This document shows positions 37,816 to 45,765 of a stretch of DNA of 64,000 nucleotides, piece by piece. Numbering within the stretch: position 1 is the stretch's first letter; each line of letters starts with the position of its first letter. The DNA lies in the NCBI RefSeq assembly GCF_016625195.1, contig NZ_JACVUP010000013.1:62001-126000 (forward strand), in the 5' to 3' direction. The position numbers and the translations under genes are program-made. Below the pieces are notes generated by a model that worked only from the letters and a program-made list of their open reading frames with translations, ran no database searches and was not told where the DNA came from. This DNA comes from Erwinia sp. S63 (GTDB taxonomy: Bacteria; Pseudomonadota; Gammaproteobacteria; Enterobacterales; Enterobacteriaceae).

Positions 37816-38010
37816 CATGAGGGTACGACCTCATGATGGCTTGGTGCTGGGTTGTTTTGGTCGCCGTGAATGGCGACCTTACGATGGCTTGGTGCTGGTT
37901 TTTTCGGTCGCAATTGATGACAACCTCACAACTGACTGACGCTAATTTGTTTCGATCGCCATCAATCACAAACCTGTTTAGCCGTTGTAGGGTGCGCATT
38001 CATGCGCACC
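37816..38010. repeat. intergenic palindromic repeats between the diguanylate cyclase gene and ddlA
   Basis: GATGGCTTGGTGCTGG occurs twice (37835-37850 and 37883-37898; 48-bp period). Three hairpins lie around it: CATGAGG / CCTCATG at 37817-37836, GGTCGCC / GGCGACC at 37859-37878, and GGTGCGCAT / ATGCGCACC near 37991-38010. The last two resemble short intergenic palindromes I recall as frequent in Pantoea and Erwinia genomes. They lie after the stop codons of two convergent genes. Confidence 0.6.
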
Positions 38011-38023
38011 TGGAAATTGATGG

Positions 38024-39118
38024 TTAAACGCTGCTTTTCAACTGGCTGCTCTGCTGATGGCGTTGCTGCGCCAGCTCAATCAAGCGCGTGATCAACTCGC
38101 TGTAGCTTAATCCTGCCGCCTGCCACAACTTCGGATACATGCTGATATTGGTAAAGCCCGGCAGGGTATTCACCTCGTTCACCACGATCTCGCCGCTCTC
38201 GGTCAGGAACACATCAACGCGTGCCATACCAAAGCACTCCAGCACCTGGAACGCGCGAATCGCCACGGCACGAATTGCTTCGCTGTGTTTTTCGCTGATG
38301 GCAGCAGGCACCACCACTTGTGCACCGTCGGCGCTGATGTATTTGGTGTCGTAGGAGTAGAAGGCATCATGCACCACCACTTCGCCACACGGGCTGGCTT
38401 CGGGCTCATCATTGCCCAACACTGCACACTCAATCTCGCGGCCTTTGATGCCTTGCTCAATCAGCACTTTACGATCGAAGGTAAAGGCCAGATCCAGCGC
38501 CGCCGCCAGATCGTCGATATGATCCACTTTGCTGACACCGACAGACGATCCCTGATTGGCGGGCTTGATAAACAGCGGTAATCCGAACTGATCGATCACG
38601 GCTTGCGCATCCAGACGCGCACGCTGTGCCTGCGTCACGCTGATCCATGGCGCGACATTTAAGCCCGCATCGCGCAGCAAACGCTTGGTGAAATCTTTGT
38701 CCATGCTCACCGCTGATCCCAGCACATCCGATCCGACAAACGGTAGGTTCGCCATGCGCAACAAGCCCTGCAACGATCCATCTTCACCCAGGGTGCCGTG
38801 CACGATCGGGAAGATCACATCCAGCTGTGACAGTGGCTGTGCCTGCTGACGGGTGATCAGTTGCTGCGAAGCACTGCCCGGCACCAGCGCGACGTTTTCA
38901 CCTGAGCGATTCAGGGCAATCAACGCCGGGTTATCGGCATTCAGCAGGAAACCGGAAGCATCATTCAGATGCCACTCACCCTGTTTATCGATGCCCAGCA
39001 GCACCACCTCGTATTTGCTCTTATCGATGGCTTCGAGGATGTTTTTCGCTGATTGTAACGACACTTCATGCTCGGCCGATTTGCCACCAAACACGATTCC
39101 TACACGTTGTTTTGCCAT
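38024..39118 (-). CDS. ddlA: D-alanine--D-alanine ligase A
   Basis: ATP-grasp ligase that joins two D-alanines for peptidoglycan precursor synthesis. The 364-residue protein matches DdlA of E. coli rather than the shorter DdlB encoded in the dcw cluster. Visible are [19 protein letters not shown] at the N-terminus, [16 protein letters not shown] in the ATP-binding domain and the C-terminal metal/substrate motif [17 protein letters not shown]. The gene stands alone and converges with the diguanylate cyclase gene. Confidence 0.95.
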   Translation of the reverse strand: MAKQRVGIVFGGKSAEHEVSLQSAKNILEAIDKSKYEVVLLGIDKQGEWHLNDASGFLLNADNPALIALNRSGENVALVPGSASQQLITRQQAQPLSQLDVIFPIVHGTLGEDGSLQGLLRMANLPFVGSDVLGSAVSMDKDFTKRLLRDAGLNVAPWISVTQAQRARLDAQAVIDQFGLPLFIKPANQGSSVGVSKVDHIDDLAAALDLAFTFDRKVLIEQGIKGREIECAVLGNDEPEASPCGEVVVHDAFYSYDTKYISADGAQVVVPAAISEKHSEAIRAVAIRAFQVLECFGMARVDVFLTESGEIVVNEVNTLPGFTNISMYPKLWQAAGLSYSELITRLIELAQQRHQQSSQLKSSV

Positions 39119-39260
39119 TGGTCTTGATCCGATTGCGGTATAGCGAGTGGGTAAGATAGCACGGTCAGATTCAGCTCAGACAGCCTGAGTTTTACATGGC
39201 AATCAGGAGGTGATATTTTCGCCAACGGCTAATGATGGCCAACGAATTAAGGATGATTTG

Positions 39261-40004
39261 ATGGGTATTTACGTATTCGATATTGACGGCACCATCTCAA
39301 AAGGTGGCTTAAAAGTGGAGCCTGAACTCTGCCAGAGCCTTGCCAGATTACAGCAACAACATCAGTTAATTTTTGCCTCCGCCAGACCCGTGCGCGATAT
39401 GCTACCGATGCTCTCTGAAGAACTGCATACGGCAACCTTTATTGGCTGCAATGGCGGCATGGCGTATCAGGCGGGTGAAATTAAAACCAGTCATACACTC
39501 AATCCCGCTTTTGTGAAGCAGGCTGTGCACCATCTGGTCGCTCTGGACATCCCTTATGTGCTGGATGGCGAATGGAGTTTTTCGTTCTCCAGTCGAACGC
39601 ATCCATTCCATGAATACATCCGCTCGCTCAGCAGTGAAGAGATTAGCGAACAAGCGTTAATGGAAGAGGGCGTGACGAAAATCCTGATGCTTTCAGACGC
39701 GCACAAAGCATCAGTCATGGCATTGATTGGAGCTGAGGGTGTCAGTGTGCACACCCATCGTAGCGATGGTTTCTACGACATCACGCCGCAGGGGAATAAT
39801 AAACACCGCGCCCTGAGCGAACTGATTGGCAGCGAGAAATATACCGCGTTTGGTAACGATCAAAATGATTTCATCATGCTTAGTCATGCGGAAGTCGCCG
39901 TATTTATCGGCGAGGAAAAGGATTTTCCTCACGCCACGCATTACATCGAGATGGAGGCGATTCCTGAGCTGTTAGTGCAGCTTGAAAGCGATGCAACTGC
40001 GTAA
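39261..40004 (+). CDS. HAD-superfamily hydrolase, Cof type
   Basis: A 247-residue IIB-type (Cof) HAD phosphatase. It has the nucleophile motif FDIDGT at residues 5-10, a cap domain in the middle and the acidic motif AFGNDQNDF near residue 200. Substrates of such enzymes are usually sugar phosphates or nucleotides; the specific one is unknown. The start at 39261 (MGIYVFDIDG) follows AAGGATG; an in-frame ATG at 39210 is unlikely. It precedes mgtC, and its end overlaps a PhoP-box-like element. Confidence 0.88.
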   Translation: MGIYVFDIDGTISKGGLKVEPELCQSLARLQQQHQLIFASARPVRDMLPMLSEELHTATFIGCNGGMAYQAGEIKTSHTLNPAFVKQAVHHLVALDIPYVLDGEWSFSFSSRTHPFHEYIRSLSSEEISEQALMEEGVTKILMLSDAHKASVMALIGAEGVSVHTHRSDGFYDITPQGNNKHRALSELIGSEKYTAFGNDQNDFIMLSHAEVAVFIGEEKDFPHATHYIEMEAIPELLVQLESDATA

Positions 40005-40018
40005 ACATTTGATAAACA
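40002..40018 (-). promoter_or_regulatory. PhoP-box-like direct repeat upstream of mgtC
   Basis: Read on the minus strand, TGTTTA-TCAAA-TGTTTA is a perfect direct hexamer repeat with the 5-bp spacing of PhoP boxes. It lies 287 bp upstream of the mgtC start and is inverted relative to it; PhoP boxes are known in either orientation. A possible -10 box TACAAT is at 40056-40061. Confidence 0.5.
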
Positions 40019-40061
40019 GAAGCGCAGTTGGATAGCAATTAACCGGCGCGAGGTTTACAAT

Positions 40062-40304
40062 CGCGCCGAATTTTACCCAAGAGGATAACTGCATTGGACA
40101 CCTGTCCCGAACGATTACAAAAGGTCCCTGCGGTAAGATAGCCCTCAACGCTGTCTTAACCGTGCGTTAAGACAGTGGATTTCCTTCCAGAATCTCCCCC
40201 TGTTTTTTGCGTGATGCTGCTGAGTTTCAGCGGTAGCGGCACCGGCTGTAATCCATTTATTACCCCCTGAAGTTCCGCCTGCCTGAAGCAGCGGAGTGAG
40301 GTTT
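40062..40304 (+). promoter_or_regulatory. long structured leader of mgtC
   Basis: The stretch between the presumed promoter and mgtC holds a perfect 10-bp hairpin (CTGTCTTAAC / GTTAAGACAG, 40151-40175). It also holds a GAGG-preceded TTG frame of 15 codons starting near 40095, and an 18-codon ATG frame ending in ITP (40214-40270) without a ribosome site. Leader ORFs and alternative hairpins control mgtA and mgtCBR in Salmonella; the arrangement here is suggestive only. Confidence 0.35.
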
Positions 40305-41012
40305 ATGATGGATTGGAAAATCTTTTTACTGCGCGTCACTGTCGCGCTGGTTCTGGGCGCGCTGATTGGCAGCGAGCGCCAGCTTCGCCAACGTATGACC
40401 GGTTTGCGCACTAATGCGCTGGTCAGCACTGGCGCCTGTTTATTTGTTTTGATGACGCAAAGCGTACCCGGCATCGCCACCGATGCCTCACGCGTAGCGG
40501 CCTATGTGGTTTCTGGCATCGGCTTCCTCGGCGGCGGGGTGATCATGCGCGACGGCCTCAACGTGCGCGGCCTGAATACTGCCGCAACACTATGGTGCAC
40601 AGCTGCCGTTGGCGTGTTGTGTAGCATGGGATTGCTGCTGGAAGCGGCGATTGGCTGCATGGTAATTCTGTGCGCCAATATTCTGCTGCGCGATTTGGCG
40701 CAGGGCATAAATCGCCAGAGCCTGGTGCCTGCGGAAGAAGTAGTGCAGCACTACAAAGTGCAGATTATCTGTCTGGCGCAAGATGAAGTGCAAGTTCGCA
40801 GCCTGATGCTGCACAGCCTTGGCGGCAGCGGATTGCGCCTGCAATCACTGCACAGCGAGGATATGAATCCGCCGCATCGCATGGAGGTGAATGCGGAAGT
40901 GCTGGGGAAACCGAGCATGACTGACCAACTTGAGAATCTGGTGGGACGGATTAGTCTGGAGAAGGGCGTGAGTTCGGTTAGGTGGCAGGTTTGCGGATTG
41001 GAAGGGGAGTGA
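40305..41012 (+). CDS. mgtC: MgtC/SapB family protein
   Basis: A 235-residue inner-membrane protein close to Salmonella MgtC, which binds the F1Fo ATP synthase and supports survival in low magnesium and in macrophages. The N-terminal MgtC domain has ALIGSERQLRQRMTGLRTNALVS, GIGFLGGGVIMRDGLNVRGLNTAATLWC and about five helices. The C-terminal soluble part (from residue 150) has the ACT-like fold of longer MgtC proteins. The start at 40305 follows GTGAGG; an adjacent ATG and an upstream GTG at 40296 exist. No mgtB follows. Confidence 0.92.
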   Translation: MMDWKIFLLRVTVALVLGALIGSERQLRQRMTGLRTNALVSTGACLFVLMTQSVPGIATDASRVAAYVVSGIGFLGGGVIMRDGLNVRGLNTAATLWCTAAVGVLCSMGLLLEAAIGCMVILCANILLRDLAQGINRQSLVPAEEVVQHYKVQIICLAQDEVQVRSLMLHSLGGSGLRLQSLHSEDMNPPHRMEVNAEVLGKPSMTDQLENLVGRISLEKGVSSVRWQVCGLEGE

Positions 41013-41115
41013 TGGGTTAGGTTACGGTTTCGCGCCTTCACATGTGGGAAGCTCTATCATCGATGATTCAGGTTGGGTTTTAGAAGAGAGTGCTGACAGA
41101 TGGTGTTGGAAACAT

Positions 41116-41322
41116 TCAATACCATCTGTTGTATTTGATGTATATGAAGGAAACAACGATCACCCAGGATATGCTAAGGAAGGCCGCGTAATTTGGCATA
41201 AAGCGGACGAAAATGTAGATCCCTGCTACAACGACTGCGAGGGGGATGAGATAGATAAAGGACTGAATTAACCACAAAAGAGCTCTCTTCATTTTTTCAA
41301 AATCTCGTATAAAGCATCTCAT
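41116..41322 (-). CDS. small membrane protein of unknown function
   Basis: A 68-residue protein with a strong Shine-Dalgarno (AAGAGGAAATA before the ATG). Two hydrophobic helices are evident: LLWLIQSFIYLIPLAVVVAG and a second one containing SISWVIVVSFIYI, followed by a short basic-aromatic tail. The N-terminal 12 residues are charged. No family is recognised. It lies in AT-rich DNA between mgtC and the ileX-linked mobile debris, 19 bp after the remnant frame at 41342-41470. Such small membrane proteins in degraded islands can be orphan immunity proteins, but this is speculation. Confidence 0.5.
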   Translation of the reverse strand: MRCFIRDFEKMKRALLWLIQSFIYLIPLAVVVAGIYIFVRFMPNYAAFLSISWVIVVSFIYIKYNRWY

Positions 41323-41341
41323 TATTTCCTCTTAATAGTGC

Positions 41342-41470
41342 TTATTCATCTTCATGATATTGAAATTTAAGTATATTTTCATAAGGTAACCACTTCTTCT
41401 TTGGCATAAAGCGTTTTATTTGAAGGATATTCAAGCCTGATTTTTGGGTTACTACACGTCGATGATACAT
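41342..41470 (-). pseudogene. C-terminal fragment of an unidentified protein
   Basis: A minus-strand frame of 42 codons from an ATG at 41470 without a ribosome site. The frame is open further upstream to a TAG near 41515. The composition (QKSGLNILQIKRFMPKKKW, then LPYENILKFQYHEDE) looks like the end of a real soluble protein. It ends 19 bp before the small membrane gene, in the same direction. It is probably what remains of a disrupted gene; no family is recognised. Confidence 0.3.
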
Positions 41471-41619
41471 CTGATTAACGTTATTTTCCGAATTAGCGCA
41501 CTAAACTGATAGTTTTTGCCTACGCTTGATACTTTTCAAGAATTTGCTCAATTTTCTGCATAGTTTAACCCGTTTCAATAGCCTTTAAGCTAGCTACGGA
41601 TCGGTAGATTTGCTGAATC

Positions 41620-41703
41620 GCCAAGGATTTAACGGGCATTGCCTATATTAGTAGCCACGAAGGCTGGCTGTGTCTGGCCGCTGATATGACGGAGATAGGC
41701 TGG
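41620..41703 (+). pseudogene. IS3-family transposase (OrfB) remnant
   Basis: A 28-codon stretch resembles the first catalytic block of IS3-family transposases: GIAYISSHEGWLCLAADM aligns with the usual DITYIRTHEGWLYLAVVID. In the aligned first position of the triad, Gly replaces the catalytic Asp. Similarity ends after about 25 residues, a TGA precedes it in frame, and no terminal inverted repeats were found. It is a small decayed piece just ahead of the second DUF1493 gene. Confidence 0.45.
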
Positions 41704-41750
41704 AAAACTATTGTAAAATATAATCGTATTGCCCATAAGGAAGACAAAAT

Positions 41751-42050
41751 ATGGTAAACGAGGATATAGAGAAGGCTGTATTTGCGCTGGTTGAAGATTA
41801 TAACGGCAAAAGTTTTTTCACATTAAGACGTTATAAGCTTGAGCTGGATACTGACCTTAACAACGACTTTCGCATGGATCCCATTGACGCTTATGAATTG
41901 TTTGAACGGTACGTTGACAGTTTTGGTATTAACCCCAGCACGATCACATTTAACGAGTATTTCCCGGAAGATTTCTCCGCACCACATGATCCGATTACTA
42001 TCCGTCTGTTGATTGAGTCTGCTCAGGCCGGACGCTGGTTGGGTAAATAA
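41751..42050 (+). CDS. DUF1493 family protein
   Basis: A 99-residue acidic protein with the DUF1493 pattern: MVNEDIEKAVFALVEDYNGK, then DPIDAYELFERYVDSFGINPSTITFNEYFPEDF, and the ending PITIRLLIESAQAGRWLGK. AAGGAAG lies eight bases before the ATG, so it is probably translated. It is shorter than the paralog at 778-1125 but shares the FNxYFP and LIxSAxAGxWL motifs. It lies inside the ileX-linked debris. Function unknown. Confidence 0.75.
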   Translation: MVNEDIEKAVFALVEDYNGKSFFTLRRYKLELDTDLNNDFRMDPIDAYELFERYVDSFGINPSTITFNEYFPEDFSAPHDPITIRLLIESAQAGRWLGK

Positions 42051-42131
42051 TTAACGCCTGCAAAGGTAAGCGTTCAATCTTCAGTTTGTTGCGGTCGCTT
42101 CCAGCGAATAATGGTTAAACGTGATCACTAC

Positions 42132-42428
42132 TTAGCCAAGCCAGTTATTGGTTTCTTTCAGACCTTCCTGAAGTAGCGTCACCTCATTTTGGACGAAAAT
42201 CTGTGATGCCTCCTTCACCGCATCACCAACCCCGCCAGTGTTGTCAGGAATGATGCCCATCATTTGCGGTGGGGCGCGGTGCGCACTTAGAAAAACATGG
42301 TGGCTGAACTTCTTGATGTTAAAGAAATCATCTTTCGTCGCCACTTCACCGGGTTGCAGCATCTTTATGCTTTACGTCTTTCCGTTGGGCACGTAGATGA
42401 ACAGGTTGCGAAAGCTACCGATCCCTTC
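42132..42428 (-). pseudogene. P2-like phage portal protein remnant
   Basis: The minus strand encodes a piece of a P2 gpQ-type portal protein: GIGSFRNLFIYVPNGK, an in-frame TAA (42372-42374), then QPGEVATKDDFFNIKKFS, AHRAPPQMMGIIPDNTGG and the NEVTLLQEGLKETNNWLG end. The order and motifs fit the C-terminal half of P2-family portals, which carry AHRVPPQLMGIIPNNTGG. Both ends and the in-frame stop show it is dead. It lies about 190 bp from the 3' end of tRNA-Ile2, a usual prophage insertion point. Confidence 0.75.
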
Positions 42429-42562
42429 CGTGTTACGCCTTGGATGAGCAGGTGATCGTTTTGTGCCAAGGCGGAGATATGGATAAGCGCTGAGTGCCAG
42501 CTTTAGAGTTAGTGGCGGTAAAAATCCATCGCCATTTGATCGCCACCGCAAAACACCAAAAT

Positions 42563-42587
42563 AAAAAAACCACCCTAGAAGGTGGCT
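42563..42587 (-). terminator. terminator of ileX
   Basis: Read on the minus strand, CCACC / GGTGG with a 6-nt loop is followed by seven T. It lies 28-52 bp downstream of the tRNA 3' end. Confidence 0.8.
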
Positions 42588-42614
42588 TAACTTACTGATT
42601 CAACTGCTTGAATT

Positions 42615-42690
42615 TGGTGGCCCCTGCTGGGTTTGAACCAGCGACCAAGCGATTATGAGTCGCCTGCTCTAACCACTGAGCTAAGGGGCC
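42615..42690 (-). tRNA. ileX: tRNA-Ile2 (CAU anticodon, lysidine type)
   Basis: A 76-nt tRNA including encoded CCA. The acceptor stem is GGCCCCT / AGGGGCC, the D-arm carries AGCTCAGTGGTTAGAGC, the anticodon is CAT (42655-42657), and the T-arm is CTGGTTCAAACCCAG. The sequence is nearly identical to E. coli ileX, an isoleucine tRNA reading AUA once TilS converts C34 to lysidine; it is not a methionine tRNA. Its position near mug and rpoD is also as in E. coli. Mobile-element remnants lie on its 3' side. Confidence 0.93.
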
Positions 42691-42893
42691 AGCGGAGCGG
42701 GGATTATAAAGTATCTCGGAGGGGTGATCCAGCGTTCGCCAATCGGTTGGTGAAAATTAGAACAATCTCTGACTCCTTGATCTCCAAGCAAAAATCTCTT
42801 CCCACCCCCTAAGATCGCTCAATCAGCCCACAACCTCAGCAGGTTTTTGAGACAAGGCCATCCTTCCACCTCATCTCAATCACCACTCAAAAC

Positions 42894-43676
42894 TCACAAA
42901 TAGCGCGAAGCCGGTTTATTCAACGAGATAAACGGCAGGATGGCGAAGCGGGCGCTCTCCATGCTCTGCCACAAGCCCACATCTTCCACCGAAGGGATGG
43001 TGATCAGCTCGCCACTATCCAGTCCGTGCAGCGCCGCTGCGACTAAATCCTCAACTTCCATCACGCTTTCTGGCGGCAGGTCATCAACCGATTTCCCTGA
43101 GCGTTCGAAGATCTCGGTACGGGTTAAACCTGGCAATACAGCCTGAATACGCACGCCACTCTCCGCCAGCTCACGCTGCATATTGCGCGTCAGCGAGAGC
43201 ACAAAGGCTTTACTGGCGTTATACGCGCCATTCGCCATTTCATTCACCAGTGCCAGCACGGAAGCGATATTCACAATCGTGCCTTCACCACGGCGGCGGA
43301 ATGCTTGCGCGGCTGCATGTGCCAGCTGCGTCAGCGCCACAATGTTTAACGTCAGCATGGTTTGTATTTGCGAGATATCACCCGCGACGAACTCGCCTTC
43401 AACTGCCATCCCGGCATTGTTCACCAGCATCGTAATCCGCTCGTTGTCCGCAAGAGTTTGCGCCACGCGTTGCAAATCTTCAGTGCGCGTCAGATCCGCT
43501 GCCAGCACGCTCACTTCCACGCCGTGCGCGTCACGCAGTGATTGCGCCAACTGGTTAAGACGTGATGCATCACGCGCCACCAGAATCAAATTGCTGCCGC
43601 GTGCGGCCAGCTGTTTTGCGTAAGTTGCACCAATCCCGCTGGATGCGCCGGTAATCAAAGCCAGTTGTTGTGTCAT
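42894..43676 (-). CDS. short-chain dehydrogenase/reductase
   Basis: A 260-residue classical SDR with LITGASSGIGATYAKQLAARG at the N-terminus, NNAGMAVEG, and the catalytic NASKAF preceded by Tyr (GAYNASKAF). The long variable C-terminus (ITIPSVEDVGLW) places it with the DltE/YdfG-like oxidoreductases of unknown substrate. The start at 43676 (MTQQLAL) is chosen by motif position; an in-frame ATG 24 codons upstream lies in the operator region. It is divergent from the tetR-type gene and probably regulated by it. Confidence 0.87.
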   Translation of the reverse strand: MTQQLALITGASSGIGATYAKQLAARGSNLILVARDASRLNQLAQSLRDAHGVEVSVLAADLTRTEDLQRVAQTLADNERITMLVNNAGMAVEGEFVAGDISQIQTMLTLNIVALTQLAHAAAQAFRRRGEGTIVNIASVLALVNEMANGAYNASKAFVLSLTRNMQRELAESGVRIQAVLPGLTRTEIFERSGKSVDDLPPESVMEVEDLVAAALHGLDSGELITIPSVEDVGLWQSMESARFAILPFISLNKPASRYL

Positions 43677-43691
43677 GGTCGGTTCCTGTAA

Positions 43692-43770
43692 ATGATGGTT
43701 GTCATATCTGATGGAACTTAATATGACGACCATCATATTTTTCGTCAAGCTGGAATATGATGATCGTAAT
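43692..43770. promoter_or_regulatory. three related operator-like elements between the SDR and TetR genes
   Basis: ATGATGGTTGTCATAT (43692-43707), the near-palindrome ATATGACGACCATCATAT (43721-43738) and ATATGATGATCGTAAT (43755-43770) share one motif. The first equals the complement of the second with one mismatch. They fill the 136-bp gap between the divergent start codons, the place for a TetR operator set. Confidence 0.6.
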
Positions 43771-43812
43771 AATTACACTGATTGCCATTAACGATGAGCA
43801 GGATGGTGAGAG

Positions 43813-44400
43813 ATGGAAAAGCTGAGCCACAAAGCGCGCACGCGGCAGCGCATATTGGATGAGGCAGCAGTGGTGATGCGCGAATGCGGCACCGAAGGCA
43901 TTGGCGTGGCGGCGCTGATGAAGCGCGCGGGCTTAACACACGGCGGTTTCTACGCCCACTTTGATTCGCGGGAAGCGCTGGTTGAAGCGGTGATTGCCGA
44001 GATGTTTGCCGATTCAGCGCAGCGCTTTGCCGCCATCACCCAAATCGAAGATCCAGCCGAGCGATTGACGCAACTGATCGACAACTACCTCTCTGAGCAT
44101 CATCGCAACACGCCGGGAGAAGGCTGCCCGATGCCTGCGCTGGTAAGTGAGATTGCCCATCTGCCAATTGAAACACGCACGCTGTTTTCGCAACGTCGCG
44201 ATGCGGTGCGTCAGCGACTGGCGCAAGCACTGAACGAAATGCATCATCCTCAGGCTGATGATGTCGCCGCCAGCATGCTGGCCGAAATGGTCGGTGCGGT
44301 AGCGCTGGCGCGTGCCTGTCCGGATGATGAGGAAGCGCGCGATATGCTGGCGGTTAGCCGTCGGTCGGTGAAACAGCGCGCAGGATTGGAGAGCGCATGA
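43813..44400 (+). CDS. TetR family transcriptional regulator
   Basis: A 195-residue repressor with an N-terminal TetR helix-turn-helix ([44 protein letters not shown], residues 13-58) and a helical ligand-binding C-terminal domain with the [13 protein letters not shown] pattern. It is divergent from an SDR gene, with three related operator-like elements between them. The stop overlaps the mug start by four bases (ATGA), so mug may be translated from the same transcript. Confidence 0.9.
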   Translation: MEKLSHKARTRQRILDEAAVVMRECGTEGIGVAALMKRAGLTHGGFYAHFDSREALVEAVIAEMFADSAQRFAAITQIEDPAERLTQLIDNYLSEHHRNTPGEGCPMPALVSEIAHLPIETRTLFSQRRDAVRQRLAQALNEMHHPQADDVAASMLAEMVGAVALARACPDDEEARDMLAVSRRSVKQRAGLESA

Positions 44401-44912
44401 GCGAGCACGATATTCAGGACATCATTGCGCCGGATTTGCAGGTACTGTTTTGCGGCATCAATCCGGGCAAATCTTCGGCGCACACCGGCTTTCACTTTGC
44501 CCATCCCGGCAATCGCTTCTGGAAGGTGATCCATCAGGCCGGTTTTACCCGCGAATTGCTGAAGCCCGAACAGGAGCAGCGGCTGCTGGAAACCGGTTGT
44601 GGCATCACTATGCTGGTTGAGCGTCCCACTATTCAGGCTAACGAACTGGCGGGTGATGAGCTGCGCGATGGCGGGGCGCGTTTGCAGGAGAAGATCTTAC
44701 GCTATCAGCCGCGTGCGCTGGCGGTGCTGGGTAAAGATGCGTTCCAGAAAGCGTTCCGACAGCGCAAAGTGGAGTGGGGCGAGCAGCCGCAAACCTTGGG
44801 CGAAACGCGTTTGTGGGTGCTGCCCAATCCCAGCGGGTTGAACCGCGCGACGATAGAGGAGATGGCAGCAGCTTATCGCCAACTTCATGATTGGTTACAG
44901 AATAACGCGTGA
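44397..44912 (+). CDS. mug: G/U mismatch-specific DNA glycosylase Mug
   Basis: Removes uracil and ethenocytosine opposite guanine in double-stranded DNA. The 171-residue protein has the UDG-family-2 motif [23 protein letters not shown] (Asn as catalytic residue in GINPG, residues 20-24) and the second motif NPSGLNR. It closely matches E. coli Mug. Its position between ileX and rpoD is conserved, but here it overlaps a tetR-type gene rather than standing alone. Confidence 0.95.
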   Translation: MSEHDIQDIIAPDLQVLFCGINPGKSSAHTGFHFAHPGNRFWKVIHQAGFTRELLKPEQEQRLLETGCGITMLVERPTIQANELAGDELRDGGARLQEKILRYQPRALAVLGKDAFQKAFRQRKVEWGEQPQTLGETRLWVLPNPSGLNRATIEEMAAAYRQLHDWLQNNA

Positions 44913-45000
44913 GCGTGCTCCGCTTAACGCGGCCCTAAAGTTGTTCAATTTGCGGTTTCTGACTAAACCCAAATCTTTATGGCAAATAAAGAGAGGGAAG

Positions 45001-45759
45001 ATGAAACGCACAATCGCGTTAGCGGCGCTGCTGGTGATGGCGCAACAGACGGCACAGGCGGAGACGCTGAAAGTATTTAGCTCCGGTGGCATGTATCCGG
45101 TGATAGAGAGCCTGAAGCAGGATTATCAGCAGCAAACTGGCAATACCCTGCAGCTGGAAGCGGCGCCCTCGATGGGTGATACGCCGCAGGCGATCCCTAA
45201 TCGACTGAAACGTCAGGATAATGCCGATGTGCTGGTGATGGTCGATTACGCCATCAAACCGCTGGAGCAGGCCAAATTTGTGGATAGCAGCAGCCATCAG
45301 GTGCTGGCGCACTCTTATATCGCGATGGCGGTGAAGCAGGGCATGACGCCGCCGGATATCAGCACCGTGGCGAAATTCAAACAGGTCCTCACGGAAGCAT
45401 CCAGCATCGCGATATCAGACAGCGCCAGCGGCAAATATATTCAAGGCAAGATGCTGAGTAAGCTGAAGTTGGGGCCGAAGACCGCCAGCAAAGTGTCCGT
45501 GATCCCCGCTACGCCGGTGGGCGAAGCGGTGGCGCAGGGCAAAGCGGAGCTGGGCTTCCAGCAGAACAGCGAATTGCAGGCGGTGAAGGGGATTACCATT
45601 GTTGGACTGATTCCGCCAACGGTGCAGCAGGATACGCTATACGGCGCGGTAATTACGCGCAGCACCCAGCAGAAGCAGGCGGCGTCGCAGTTTGTGAAGT
45701 ATTTGCAGAGCGACAAAGCGCGCAAAATGATGCAGGAAAAAGGGCTAACGCCGTTTTGA
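45001..45759 (+). CDS. periplasmic substrate-binding protein, ModA-like
   Basis: A 252-residue exported protein with signal peptide MKRTIALAALLVMAQQTAQA and cleavage before ETLKVF. The mature part looks like an ABC-transporter binding protein of the molybdate/sulfate type: FSSGGMYPVIESLKQDYQQQTG, then SDSASGKYIQGKML, and FVKYLQSDKARKMMQEKGLTPF. The usual ModA anion-binding pattern is only partly visible, so the ligand is open. No permease or ATPase gene is near, which makes it an orphan. GAGGGAAG precedes the start. Confidence 0.85.
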   Translation: MKRTIALAALLVMAQQTAQAETLKVFSSGGMYPVIESLKQDYQQQTGNTLQLEAAPSMGDTPQAIPNRLKRQDNADVLVMVDYAIKPLEQAKFVDSSSHQVLAHSYIAMAVKQGMTPPDISTVAKFKQVLTEASSIAISDSASGKYIQGKMLSKLKLGPKTASKVSVIPATPVGEAVAQGKAELGFQQNSELQAVKGITIVGLIPPTVQQDTLYGAVITRSTQQKQAASQFVKYLQSDKARKMMQEKGLTPF

Positions 45760-45765
45760 AGGCAA

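Noticed and set aside
41044-41271. Plus-strand 75-codon frame (GTG start) after mgtC
   Set aside because: It has no ribosome site and runs antisense to the 68-residue membrane gene. Its polar composition is what the reverse complement of hydrophobic codons gives.
42051-42614. Intact prophage attachment site at ileX
   Set aside because: No second copy of the tRNA 3' end was found on the downstream side within the window, so no att boundary can be claimed.
42615-42690. Elongator or initiator tRNA-Met
   Set aside because: The anticodon is CAU, but the acceptor and D-arm follow ileX, the lysidine-modified isoleucine tRNA, and the neighbourhood is the ileX locus.
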